Shown here: piece after piece, positions 15,819-24,378 of the stretch | Numbering within the stretch: the first letter of the stretch is position 1 | How the letters are laid out: each line of letters opens with the position of its first letter | Source: Pseudohongiella sp. | GTDB taxonomy: Bacteria; Pseudomonadota; Gammaproteobacteria; Pseudomonadales; Pseudohongiellaceae | DNA: 64,000 nucleotides | Assembly (NCBI GenBank): GCA_030651695.1 | Contig: JAUSCD010000029.1 | Span: 434,001 to 498,000 of the forward strand | Reading direction: 5' to 3' | Program-made: the position numbers and the translations under genes | Notes under the pieces: generated by a model | What the model was told of the DNA's origin: nothing | The model's database searches: none | What the model saw: the letters and a program-made list of their open reading frames with translations, nothing else

Positions 15819-18692
15819 TCAGGAATTAGGCTGCCACTCCACGCTCATGTAGAACTGACGTCCCCATGGGCTCTGAAGTCGGCTTGCAAAACCACCTAAC
15901 ATCGGCAGACGTTGTGGCTCACGGTCAAACATATTGTTTACACCAAGGCTGAGAGTGATCTCGCTATCCAGGTATCTGTCAACCATATAGGTGTACTGGG
16001 CGTTAGCAATTGTCCATGCACGAACACGTCCATTGCTGGGCGCCGGTGTGCCGGTCAAAGCATTCTGAACGACCGCATCAAATACAACACTGTCCTGATG
16101 GTTGTAAGTGAACGAAGCACTGTGATTATCGCGGTACCAGCCCAGACGAGCCTGAGACTTGAGCTTGGGTACAGGACCTACAATACCGGTTCTGTCGTTT
16201 TGCATACCCAGCGCATCCACAATCACACCCTGTCCACCGTCATACTCGTAGTTGGTGTTATAGGTTGCACTGAGGGTAGTTGTAAAAGTACCCAGATTGC
16301 TGGTGTCGAAGCTGTAACGCGCGCGTGCGTCAAACAGGTCAACCCACACACTGCTGACGTTTTTGGCCTGACTCACAACACGGTTCACACGTTGGGTGTT
16401 TGGGTCACGGGTCACACTTGCCAATGGTGTACCACCAGCCGCGACCCATGCATTGGCCGCGTTACGGGTCGCCGAGCCGGGAGCACTGCTATAGGTAGCA
16501 GCAGTGGATCCGATTGCCTTCAGCATTTCCTGAAACTCTATGCCTACTATATCCAAAGTACCCAGGGTCCGGATACGGTCGATGTATTCAATGGACTGAT
16601 AATCCATACTCAGAGTGAAACTGTCCACTGGCTCCCAGGTAAAACCCACGTTCCAGATATCTGAGGTCTCTGGTCTCAGATTAGGGTTACCGGAGGAACA
16701 GGTAGCGCCCCCATTCAGCACACCACCCGAAAGCGGGTCGGCACCAAAGAAGATTTCACCACAGCCTTCGTTAGGGTCAAACGGACGCGCGCTGGCGGGT
16801 GTCGGTGCCAGGAAGCTTTCCCCGATGGAGCCGCGCAGTGCCAGTGTTGGCAGTACTTCCCAGCGCAGTGCCACTTTTGGTGTGGTCGTTGCCAGATCAT
16901 AAGTGGTAAAACGTTCGTGTCGCACCGCGATCTGGGCATCCAGTGTCTCTAACAGAGGCACTTCAAACTCCATATACGCTGCCTGCACTCTGCTGCCGTA
17001 ACGGCGATCAGAGGGTACACTGTCAGCGATACTGGCGTTGTAGTTCTGACGAATCTTGGATAGTGGATGAGCGTTGTTGGTTTCAGCAACATCACGCATC
17101 TGATAACCAATTGCCATCTGAGCCATGCCTGCTGGCAGCTCAATCAGATCACCGGTTGTATTGAGTTCAAATACCGTCAGTTCGCTGGTACCTGTGCGAT
17201 AGCGCACGGAAGGAGCTATCCAATCTACCAATGCCTGGCTATTTCCGGTGACTCCTGCCTGATAGAACGGAGAGCGCGTATCAGCAGAACCAAAGGGGTT
17301 AAACCACTCATTGCCAGCAGGACCACCGCGACCAATCAATGCGGACTGCAGATTGACCATGTTGATCGAGTTGTTAAGTGAATTTGTGTGCGAACGCTGG
17401 TAGCTGAACGCGCTGTTGGCAGTCCAGCTGTTTGAAATGTCGAATGCAGCGCCTACTTTATAACGCTGGATCAGCGTATTGTTTTTGTTCTTGCGTGCAC
17501 CTGTTGCGTCATCAACATATGAGGGCAAGGTACCCGCAAACATAAACGGACGCCACTCGTAGGGCACCACATCGAACCCATAAGGGTTGGCAGGATGGTT
17601 GGCTGGCACAACCAGACCATCACGGTTATTGCCATTCAGCTGATAAGTCAGCGTTTGGTGGCTGTCACTCGCGCGATTGGCCAGTGACATCTGGGCATTC
17701 AGGCGCACGCCATTTGGTAGTTCATAATTCAGGTTCTGGAAGAAATTGCTTTCCTGTTTGCCTTCTGCCAAAGGCCACTGCACGGAATAGTTCACAAAGC
17801 AATTATTACCCGGGCGCACAATACCGCTCGGGTTGTTGAATGGTTCACCAAAGTCAGTAACTGCGTTAAAAGTACCACAACTAGGATCCAGCAGGTTACC
17901 ACCTGTAACAGTGCCGCGATGGAGCTCTCCCGGCACCGGGTTCGCGCCGTTTACCCGACGGTAAACACCCGGATTGCCGGACGTCGCCCAACCGTAAGAC
18001 GCCCGCAGCAGACGTGGACGTTCAAAGTTCATCAAAGGTGTGGTTACTGAATGGTCGACAGCAGCAACATACTCCAGACCGTTGTTAAAGGTGCGTCCCC
18101 AGAGGATACCAAGTCGGTTATCCTCAAAATCCCCTGATTCATCGCGCTGGTGATTAACACGCACGCGCAGCCCGTCAAAACTCTTGACCGGGATGATGTT
18201 CACCACACCTGCAACCGCGTCGGAACCGTACAGAGCTGAACCACCGTCCAAAACTACTTCCATGCGCTCGATAGCAATTTCTGGCAGCAAGGTATTAATC
18301 GCTGAATCAACGGAGCGCATACCGTCCAAAAGTGTCAGAGTGCTGTTCTCACCAAGGCCACGCAGGTTGAATGTGGTGCCAACGCTGGTTTGTGCGCCCG
18401 CAGCACCAGCATTCACGCTGGCGACTGTATTGGTATTCTGGGTATATGTCAGGTCACGAATATAGTTGCCCATATTGGGCGCACCCGACGCCTGGATATC
18501 CGCCTGGCTGACAGTATCAACCGGGTTGTTTTGTGCAAACGCACTGTTCCTGATAAAAGAACCGGTGACTACCACTTCTTCCATTTGCGGTGCACCTTGC
18601 TGAGCAAAAACCAAACCTGGTGCTGCCAGAGCACCTGCCATGCAGCTCTGGATCAGATAACTCAGGTAACGTTTTTGTTTTTGGTTATTCAT
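15819..18692 (-). CDS. TonB-dependent outer-membrane receptor (large, 957 residues)
   Basis: A signal peptide of about 30 residues (LVFAQQ) precedes MEEVVVTGSFIRNSAF, a TonB-box-like start. The plug has LRGLGENSTLTLLDGMR and MEVVLDGGSALYGSDAVAGVVNI. A long barrel follows, with many Asn/Tyr/Thr-rich strands, ending in FYMSVEWQPNS. Two cysteine pairs are present in surface-loop regions (for example SCGTF...NNCF and GCGEIFF...ATCS), a pattern seen in receptors for larger organic ligands. It converges on the ridA-like gene across three terminators and has its own promoter region. It may belong to the same uptake/amine system, since it is the second receptor beside it. Ligand unknown. Confidence 0.92.
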   Translation of the reverse strand: MNNQKQKRYLSYLIQSCMAGALAAPGLVFAQQGAPQMEEVVVTGSFIRNSAFAQNNPVDTVSQADIQASGAPNMGNYIRDLTYTQNTNTVASVNAGAAGAQTSVGTTFNLRGLGENSTLTLLDGMRSVDSAINTLLPEIAIERMEVVLDGGSALYGSDAVAGVVNIIPVKSFDGLRVRVNHQRDESGDFEDNRLGILWGRTFNNGLEYVAAVDHSVTTPLMNFERPRLLRASYGWATSGNPGVYRRVNGANPVPGELHRGTVTGGNLLDPSCGTFNAVTDFGEPFNNPSGIVRPGNNCFVNYSVQWPLAEGKQESNFFQNLNYELPNGVRLNAQMSLANRASDSHQTLTYQLNGNNRDGLVVPANHPANPYGFDVVPYEWRPFMFAGTLPSYVDDATGARKNKNNTLIQRYKVGAAFDISNSWTANSAFSYQRSHTNSLNNSINMVNLQSALIGRGGPAGNEWFNPFGSADTRSPFYQAGVTGNSQALVDWIAPSVRYRTGTSELTVFELNTTGDLIELPAGMAQMAIGYQMRDVAETNNAHPLSKIRQNYNASIADSVPSDRRYGSRVQAAYMEFEVPLLETLDAQIAVRHERFTTYDLATTTPKVALRWEVLPTLALRGSIGESFLAPTPASARPFDPNEGCGEIFFGADPLSGGVLNGGATCSSGNPNLRPETSDIWNVGFTWEPVDSFTLSMDYQSIEYIDRIRTLGTLDIVGIEFQEMLKAIGSTAATYSSAPGSATRNAANAWVAAGGTPLASVTRDPNTQRVNRVVSQAKNVSSVWVDLFDARARYSFDTSNLGTFTTTLSATYNTNYEYDGGQGVIVDALGMQNDRTGIVGPVPKLKSQARLGWYRDNHSASFTYNHQDSVVFDAVVQNALTGTPAPSNGRVRAWTIANAQYTYMVDRYLDSEITLSLGVNNMFDREPQRLPMLGGFASRLQSPWGRQFYMSVEWQPNS

Positions 18693-18867
18693 ATTGATGC
18701 CTCTCTCCTCTCAATTTTTTAAACTATTTTTGGCCTGGATGTAGCTGGCATTGCACCGGTTCACTCATATTGCGGAGCGATGAATTTACCGACGGCATCA
18801 ATATACAGATCAAACACCGGGCCAGCGCGCCCGCTATAGAAAAGTTACATTCTTAATTGCAGAAACG

Positions 18868-19159
18868 TCACAAATGGCAGTAGTTGGCCAATCGCGTTAC
18901 AAAGAATCACAAATGGACGGATCGAGTTGCCAATTCGATATCCGAATTAACCAAGTGTTCTCAAACCATCATTCAATTACATTCTTCCACGCGGGATTTC
19001 GCACAATATTGGCGCGTTTTTCCGCACCATCATTGTGCAAAGAGAGCGCTTGCACTAGAGCACCTGCTCTGTCGAAAGTGAGAATATGCTCATTGCAACA
19101 TTGACACTTTGTCACGCATAATCGGCCCATCGTGTCATGGTATCGCTAAATGTGACAAA
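18868..19159. promoter_or_regulatory. Divergent regulatory region (TonB receptor / MaoC hydratase)
   Basis: The 546-bp gap 18693-19238 contains no gene I can support. Within it are two direct copies of TCACAAATGG (18868-18877, 18907-18916, 39 bp apart). A palindrome TGACACTTTGTCA (19102-19114) has the same arms and 3-nt spacer as the operators at 134-164 and also overlaps a TTGACA hexamer. TTTGTCAC (19108-19115) is inverted against GTGACAAA (19152-19159). These are candidate binding sites; the factor is unknown. Confidence 0.35.
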
Positions 19160-19238
19160 TGCTCTGTGCTATCCGGGCGCAGGATCTCGACTAACCGAGA
19201 CCTCCTCTTAATCCACTAACAATGTAAACAACAATAAA

Positions 19239-19823
19239 ATGGCCCAATCAGATTATTTGAAAGATCTGCGCGACTATATTAACGAGTCAGCAAAAATCAC
19301 ACCTGACTCCCAGTTGCGCAATTATGTCAAAACAACATTCCTGACTTTGGACGGCAATGCTCTGCCATTGCGGGTTCCATTTGACCAGACTCAGGAATTC
19401 ATTGGCAGGCAGGTTGGCCTGACAAAATGGTTTCTGGTCGATCAGAAGAGAATGAACAAATTCGCTGAAGCAACCGGCGACTATCAGTTTATCCATATAG
19501 ACAAAGACCGAACCGCTCGCGAAACCTGTTATGACGGTACCATCGCTCATGGCATGTTGACCATATCGCTGTTGACAACCTTTGCTACGGCAGCATCATT
19601 AAAAATCGAAGGCACGCGCCAAACGATTATTTACGGCATGGACAATGTTCGCTTTCTGAATCCGGTACGCATTGGCAGCCGAATACGCGGCCGCTTTGTA
19701 CTGAGCAGTGCCAGCGAACGCAGGCCAGGGGAGATACTGCTACGTCACTCAGTCACTATAGAAATTGAAGACGAGGACAAACCGGCGCTTCTGGCGGACT
19801 GGCTAGTTCTGTCAATTCTTTAA
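19239..19823 (+). CDS. MaoC-like hot-dog dehydratase/hydratase
   Basis: 194 residues. The MaoC hydratase motif is plain: FAEATGDYQFIHIDKDRA-like segment followed by YDGTIAHGMLTISLL, containing the catalytic Asp and His of (R)-specific enoyl-CoA hydratases. The fold is a single hot-dog domain with a preceding helical segment of about 55 residues. Proteins of this type hydrate trans-2-enoyl-CoA, linking beta-oxidation to (R)-3-hydroxyacyl-CoA, though some act on other CoA thioesters. The ribosome site is weak (AACAATAAA before the ATG). It stands alone, convergent with the FMN glutamate-synthase-like gene. Confidence 0.85.
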   Translation: MAQSDYLKDLRDYINESAKITPDSQLRNYVKTTFLTLDGNALPLRVPFDQTQEFIGRQVGLTKWFLVDQKRMNKFAEATGDYQFIHIDKDRTARETCYDGTIAHGMLTISLLTTFATAASLKIEGTRQTIIYGMDNVRFLNPVRIGSRIRGRFVLSSASERRPGEILLRHSVTIEIEDEDKPALLADWLVLSIL

Positions 19824-19843
19824 AAATTCTTTGACTTTTAAAT

Positions 19844-21466
19844 CTATACAAAACGTTCTGCCTCTGCATGCATCCAGTCTTCCGCATAAATGGCAGGGAT
19901 GGATTCGTTCAGAAGTTGTCCCGACAAAAGAGGAGTATATACCTGATCAAAGTGACGCAAGCCGTTTGTAGTACGTTGGTAAAGATCAGCTGGCTTCAGC
20001 TCGCTGGGCGAACTGTAGCCCAGAGCTCCACAAAGCTCCAGAAAAGCGGAAACCGTTCCCGCCTGGTAGTTGCGCACACGCTCAGCACGCAGATCAACGT
20101 CCAGGGCTTTGGAACGTGCGGCGTCCTGAGTGGCAACGCCGGTCGGGCATTTGTTCGTATTGCAGGATTTAGACTGTATACAACCCAAAGCCAGCATCAT
20201 GGCACGAGCAGAGTTCACCACATCCGCACCCAGAGCAATCTTTGCCATCATGTCGAAACCACTTGCATTTTTCCCGGCACTGATCACGCGTATCTGATTT
20301 CGGAGCCCTGCTCCTCTGAGCACCTGGGATACAAAATATGTGGCTTCCAGACATGGCATGCCAAGCCGGTTGCTGAACTCAAGAGGCGCTGCCCCGGTAC
20401 CACCTTCCGCACCGTCCACCGTAATAAAATCCGGCAGAATCCCTGTTTTTAACATCGCTTTCACTATCCCCATAAACTCTGATTTTTTACCGATGCAGAG
20501 TTTGAATCCAATGGGTTTTCCTTGTGACAACTGGCGCAGGCGCTGCACAAACTGCAAGAGCCCTTCGGGCGTATCAAACTCCGGATGGTTGGCCGGCGAA
20601 TAAACGGTTTTACCAACTTCAACTAATCTGATACGCGCAATTTCCTCACTGACTTTGGCGCCCGGCAGCACGCCTCCATGTGAAGGTTTTGCTCCTTGCG
20701 ACAATTTAATCTCAATCATCTTTACTACGTCTTGAGACGAAGCCAACCGAAATGCCTCGTCGCTAAACCGGCCGGCAAGATCACGGCAACCAAAATAACC
20801 GGTGCCAATTTGCCACACAAGATCACCACCGTAAGACAAATGATATGGGCTGATACCACCTTCACCAGTGTTGTGGAAAAAACCGCCGAGTTTTGCGCCT
20901 TTGTTCAGTGCACTGATTGCATTGTTGCTGAGCGCGCCAAAACTCATACCTGAAATATTCAGCAGTGATGCCAGATAGGGTTGTGTGCAGTGCGGCCCGC
21001 CAATCAATACACGTGAACTATCCGGATCAATGTGTCTGGCATTGATGGAATGGAAAATACACAAATAACCATCTGCAGTGATATCGCGCTCAGTACCAAA
21101 TGGCAAAGTGTCATCCAGCCTTTTGGCGCGGCGATAGATCAGGTCGCGAGTCTCACGGTTGAATGGTGCCTCTTCCTGATTGTCAGCAATAAAATACTGC
21201 CTGATTTCAGGGCGAATACCTTCCAGCATGAAACGGATATTGGCAAATACCGGATAATTTTTACGAAGATTGCTATCGGCCCAGCGTAAATCATAAAGTC
21301 CCACCGCTGTGAACAGCAAGAACAGAACACTCAATAAAAGCAATCCGGGTTGCCGTAGAAAATCCGCAGGCCACAGCGAGTAGCCGGTGGCCTGCAACAA
21401 CAGGAATACACTGAGTGGTGTAAACAGCAAAGCAATCAGCCAGTAGAAACGCACAGCGCCGGTCAT
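19844..21466 (-). CDS. Membrane-anchored FMN-binding glutamate-synthase-like protein
   Basis: 540 residues. Two hydrophobic helices at about 6-26 and 40-58 anchor the N-terminus. The remainder matches the central and FMN domains of the large glutamate synthase subunit (HNTGEGGISPYHL, KLSQGAKPSHGGVLPG, DGAEGGTGAAPLEF). A cysteine cluster CIQSKSCNTNKC (about 430-441) fits the 3Fe-4S site. The glutamine amidotransferase domain is absent, so it is not a full GltB; such stand-alone proteins have been described as archaeal-type or YerD-like and their true substrate is unsettled. It is followed 24 bases upstream by a nitronate monooxygenase gene on the same strand, probably one operon. Confidence 0.85.
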   Translation of the reverse strand: MTGAVRFYWLIALLFTPLSVFLLLQATGYSLWPADFLRQPGLLLLSVLFLLFTAVGLYDLRWADSNLRKNYPVFANIRFMLEGIRPEIRQYFIADNQEEAPFNRETRDLIYRRAKRLDDTLPFGTERDITADGYLCIFHSINARHIDPDSSRVLIGGPHCTQPYLASLLNISGMSFGALSNNAISALNKGAKLGGFFHNTGEGGISPYHLSYGGDLVWQIGTGYFGCRDLAGRFSDEAFRLASSQDVVKMIEIKLSQGAKPSHGGVLPGAKVSEEIARIRLVEVGKTVYSPANHPEFDTPEGLLQFVQRLRQLSQGKPIGFKLCIGKKSEFMGIVKAMLKTGILPDFITVDGAEGGTGAAPLEFSNRLGMPCLEATYFVSQVLRGAGLRNQIRVISAGKNASGFDMMAKIALGADVVNSARAMMLALGCIQSKSCNTNKCPTGVATQDAARSKALDVDLRAERVRNYQAGTVSAFLELCGALGYSSPSELKPADLYQRTTNGLRHFDQVYTPLLSGQLLNESIPAIYAEDWMHAEAERFV

Positions 21467-21490
21467 TTGTAATATTTCCTTCTGACGCTG

Positions 21491-22450
21491 TTACCCCTGA
21501 CACAATCGGGCGCGTGCTTCCGCGTATTCACGCTTGAGTTTATTGATGTATACAGCAGCAGGCGTGACCTCGCGGATCACACTGATGCCCTGACCACAGC
21601 CCCAGATATCACGCCAGGCTTTCTTTTGATCGTTGCCACCAAAATTCATTTTGCTGGGATCAGAGTCAGGAAGATTGTCCGGATCCATACCGGCATTCAG
21701 AATGCTGCCCTTTAAATAGTTACCATGTATACCTGTATAGAAATTGCTGTAAACAATATCGTCAGAATTGCTTGCAACAATCATTTGCTTGTATTCGTCA
21801 ACAGCTCTTGCCTCTTCAGTCGCGATAAAGGGGGATCCTATGTAAGCAAGATCCGCCCCCATGGCTTGTGCTGCCAGAATCGCCCCGCCCGACGCAATTG
21901 ATCCGGACAAAAGCAGAGGGCCATCAAACCACTCACGCACTTCCTGGACCATGGCGAACGGACTCTTCACGCTGGCATGACCACCTGCGCCAGCTGCCAC
22001 ACAAATCAAACCGTCGGCCCCCTTGTCTATGGCCTTATGGGCAAACACATTATTGATAACATCATGCAGCACCACGCCGTTCCATTTATGTACAGCCTGA
22101 TTAACATCCTCTCTGGCACCGAGGCTGGTGATGATAATCGGCACTTTGTATTTTTCACACAACGCCATATCGTGGTCCAGCCGGTCGTTGCTACGGTGAA
22201 CGATCTGATTGATCGCAAACGGTGCTGCCGGATTGTCCGGATTGGCCTGATTCCACGCGGCCAACGTTTCGGTTATTTCTGCCAGCCAGTCTTCCAATTG
22301 TTCCGCCGGTCTTGCGTTCAGCGCCGGCATGGAGCCGACGATCCCGTTTATGCACTGCGCGATGACCAATTTTGGATTACTGATGATAAAAAGCGGTGAG
22401 CCCACCACAGGGAATGGCAGGTTTTGCAGGACAGGCGGCAATCGTGACAT
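21491..22450 (-). CDS. Nitronate monooxygenase-family flavoprotein
   Basis: 319 residues, TIM-barrel FMN enzyme of the 2-nitropropane dioxygenase/NMO family. Visible: the N-terminal SPLFIISNPKLVIAQCINGIVG, GADGLICVAAGAGGHA (substrate and phosphate contacts) and LLLSGSIASGGAILAAQAMGADLAYIGSPFIAT near the FMN phosphate site. NMO enzymes oxidise alkyl nitronates such as propionate-3-nitronate; other family members act on enoyl substrates. It has a short gap to the FMN glutamate-synthase-like gene and lies downstream of the MDR dehydrogenase gene on the same strand, with a hairpin between. Substrate not determinable. Confidence 0.87.
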   Translation of the reverse strand: MSRLPPVLQNLPFPVVGSPLFIISNPKLVIAQCINGIVGSMPALNARPAEQLEDWLAEITETLAAWNQANPDNPAAPFAINQIVHRSNDRLDHDMALCEKYKVPIIITSLGAREDVNQAVHKWNGVVLHDVINNVFAHKAIDKGADGLICVAAGAGGHASVKSPFAMVQEVREWFDGPLLLSGSIASGGAILAAQAMGADLAYIGSPFIATEEARAVDEYKQMIVASNSDDIVYSNFYTGIHGNYLKGSILNAGMDPDNLPDSDPSKMNFGGNDQKKAWRDIWGCGQGISVIREVTPAAVYINKLKREYAEARARLCQG

Positions 22451-22492
22451 GAAAACTCCAGTTATTTTTATACAATTTCAGATAACTACGAC

Positions 22493-22533
22493 CCTGTTCC
22501 CGGCCCCGGATCACGACCGGGCAGTGGAACAGG
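22493..22533 (-). terminator. Hairpin between MDR dehydrogenase and nitronate monooxygenase genes
   Basis: CCTGTTCC (22493-22500) pairs with GGAACAGG (22526-22533), with a GC-rich inner part (CGGCCCCGG/CCGGGC). No U-tract, so it may be an attenuator or stability element inside the minus-strand gene row. Confidence 0.4.
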
Positions 22534-22551
22534 ACAGGCTACTCAATCGAC

Positions 22552-23553
22552 TCAGAGGAATCCCTCAAGTACAAGTTTGCCCAAAGTATGCTCAGACTTG
22601 AGCAACTCATGGGCTTTTTCCAGATTTTCCGGTGTAATGCGACCCAGATGCTGACCCACTGTGGTCTTTATAACGCCTTTATCCACCAGACGGGCAAGCT
22701 CGCTCAGCAGTTTGTGCTGCTCGTCCATATCAGCGGTCTGGAACATGGCACGGGTAAACATGAACTCCCAATGCAAAGACAGACACTTCTGCTTCATCAG
22801 TTTGATATCCAGCGGTTCGGCCGGGTCATCTATCAAAGCCAGCCGCCCCTGCGGACGCAACATGGCCACCAGATCGGGGTAGTGCTGCCCGGTACGATTG
22901 ATACCAGCGACATCAGTTACGTCAGCGATGCCGGCAGCCTTCAGCTCTTCCTGCAGCGACTTTGTATGGTCCAGCACATGGTGTGCGCCCATGCTCTTGA
23001 CCCATGCCCTGCTATCGTCGCGAGAGGCAGTACCAATGACTGTCGCAGAAGTAAGCTGACGGGCAAGCTGGACAAGCACAGAGCCTACTCCACCGGCTGC
23101 GCCTACCACCAGAACAACGCGATCGGAGGCCGCATCCCCGATCGGCACCTGCAGCCTGTCAAACAACATTTCCCATGCCGTGATAGCAGTGAGCGGCATG
23201 GCGGCCGCCTCGGCATCAGACAGGCTTGCAGGCGCCAACGCTGCGATACGCTCATCAACGCACTGAAATTGGGCGTTACAGCCAGATCTTGTGACATCAC
23301 CTGCGTACCAGATCCGATCCCCTGCTTTAAAGCGACTGACACCGGAGCCAATGGCTTCGACAATGCCAACGGCATCCCAGCCCAGGATTTTGGGTTGGTC
23401 AGCCGGTGGCTGAACCCGTCCACGGATTTTTGTGTCGACTGGATTCACCGCGATAGCGCTCACGCGAACAAGCAGATCCTGAGGGCCAGGAGATGGGTTA
23501 GTGGTTTCAAACTGGTATAACGGACCGTTGGCGGTGTACCCGATGGCTTTCAT
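22552..23553 (-). CDS. Zinc-free MDR alcohol dehydrogenase / quinone oxidoreductase-like
   Basis: 333 residues of the medium-chain dehydrogenase superfamily, QOR/zeta-crystallin branch (often labelled zinc-type alcohol dehydrogenase-like). A GroES-like N-terminal domain includes PVDTKIRGRVQP and LGWDAVGIVEAIGSGVSRFKAGDRIWY. The NAD(P)H Rossmann motif is VVGAAGGVGSVLVQLAR (about 150-167). Catalytic-zinc Cys/His ligands are lacking, consistent with a reductase of quinones or enones. Start ATG 23553 follows an AGGGAGTT site. A strong terminator between it and the heat-shock gene marks it as the promoter-proximal gene of the row. Confidence 0.88.
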   Translation of the reverse strand: MKAIGYTANGPLYQFETTNPSPGPQDLLVRVSAIAVNPVDTKIRGRVQPPADQPKILGWDAVGIVEAIGSGVSRFKAGDRIWYAGDVTRSGCNAQFQCVDERIAALAPASLSDAEAAAMPLTAITAWEMLFDRLQVPIGDAASDRVVLVVGAAGGVGSVLVQLARQLTSATVIGTASRDDSRAWVKSMGAHHVLDHTKSLQEELKAAGIADVTDVAGINRTGQHYPDLVAMLRPQGRLALIDDPAEPLDIKLMKQKCLSLHWEFMFTRAMFQTADMDEQHKLLSELARLVDKGVIKTTVGQHLGRITPENLEKAHELLKSEHTLGKLVLEGFL

Positions 23554-23651
23554 GGCAACTCCCTGTTTTAGTAGTTGCCCCGAGTATACTGCAGAAAATA
23601 GCTGGCGTCAGAGACAGAAATGGCGCTTGGACAGTGTGTTCGCGACCAGTC

Positions 23652-23680
23652 AAAAAAAGAGGCAGCCCGTGGGCTGCCTC
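23652..23680 (-). terminator. Rho-independent terminator of hsp20 gene
   Basis: Stem GAGGCAGCCC/GGGCTGCCTC (23659-23680) with a 2-nt centre is followed on the minus strand by seven T (23658-23652). It closes the small heat-shock gene. Confidence 0.92.
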
Positions 23681-23718
23681 GAACGGCGAATAACAAATCC
23701 GATACCTTCCAGACGGGC

Positions 23719-24180
23719 TTACTTTGTGTCGGCTCTGGCTTCGAGCAAGCGGTTGCCCGTGCCAATCTGAATCTGGCGCGGCTTCATCGCTTCCGGAACT
23801 TCCCGGCGCAAATCAACATGCAGCAGCCCATTTTCCAGATGTGCGTTTACCACTTTGATATGGTCGGCCAGCTGAAACACACGCTCAAAGTTGCGCGCGG
23901 CAATACCCTGGTGCAGATACTGGCGCTCGGCGCTATCGTCAGCTTTTTCGCCACGTACCTTTAATGTCTGCTGCTCCGACTGAATCTTTAATTCGGCGTC
24001 AGTAAAACCGGCAACAGCCATAGTAATCCGATAGTCATCGTTACCAAGCCTTTCGATATTATATGGCGGATAACTGGGTTGAGTCTGCTCACGCTGAGCA
24101 ATGGAATCCAGCAACTGGCTCAGGTGGTCAAAACCGATAGTAGAACGGTACAGTGGTGCAAAATCAAAAGTTCTCATCAT
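23719..24180 (-). CDS. ibpA: Small heat-shock protein Hsp20 (IbpA-like)
   Basis: About 154 residues. ATP-independent holdase that binds unfolding proteins and hands them to DnaK/ClpB. The start MRTFDFAPLYRSTIGFDHL is nearly that of enterobacterial IbpA/IbpB, followed by the alpha-crystallin domain (PPYNIERLGNDDYRITMAVAGF to the GLLHVDLRREVPE segment). An upstream TTG would add six residues, but ATG 24180 (or the next ATG, 24177) is correctly placed after AGGA. The 5' region carries a sigma-32-like promoter and a ROSE-like hairpin, so both transcription and translation should respond to heat. It ends at a strong terminator. Confidence 0.93.
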   Translation of the reverse strand: MMRTFDFAPLYRSTIGFDHLSQLLDSIAQREQTQPSYPPYNIERLGNDDYRITMAVAGFTDAELKIQSEQQTLKVRGEKADDSAERQYLHQGIAARNFERVFQLADHIKVVNAHLENGLLHVDLRREVPEAMKPRQIQIGTGNRLLEARADTK

Positions 24181-24184
24181 CAAA

Positions 24185-24198
24185 TCCTCATCGAGCAA
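24185..24198 (-). promoter_or_regulatory. ROSE-like RNA thermometer core
   Basis: On the minus strand the leader reads TTGCTCGATGAGGA just before the ibpA start. The UUGCU motif (24198-24194) can pair with the Shine-Dalgarno AGGA (24188-24185) around a short loop with a G-G opposition, which is the signature of ROSE elements found before small heat-shock genes. Warming would free the ribosome site. Confidence 0.65.
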
Positions 24199-24288
24199 TA
24201 AGATTAAAACAAGTTTTTAAGTACGCCTATCTTGCAGATCAGGCATTCAGAACAGAGCCCATCAAGAGCCTCCATCCTGACATCTTTG

Positions 24289-24315
24289 ATAAGGTCAGCC
24301 CGGAAACTTTTCAAG
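24289..24315 (-). promoter_or_regulatory. Candidate sigma-32 heat-shock promoter of ibpA
   Basis: CTTGAAA (24315-24309), 14-nt spacer, CCTTATC-like -10 (24294-24289). The -35 matches the sigma-32 consensus; the -10 is partial. The predicted start near 24281 gives a leader of about 100 nt, as expected for a ROSE-controlled mRNA. Confidence 0.6.
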
Positions 24316-24378
24316 TCGGAAATTAAAAATATTTTAAAAAAACAGGCAGAGACCGGACGTGTGAACTATAAACATTGT

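Noticed and set aside
22588-23520. 310-residue plus-strand frame opposite the MDR dehydrogenase gene
   Set aside because: Antisense shadow of a clear, family-matching gene; composition is not protein-like.
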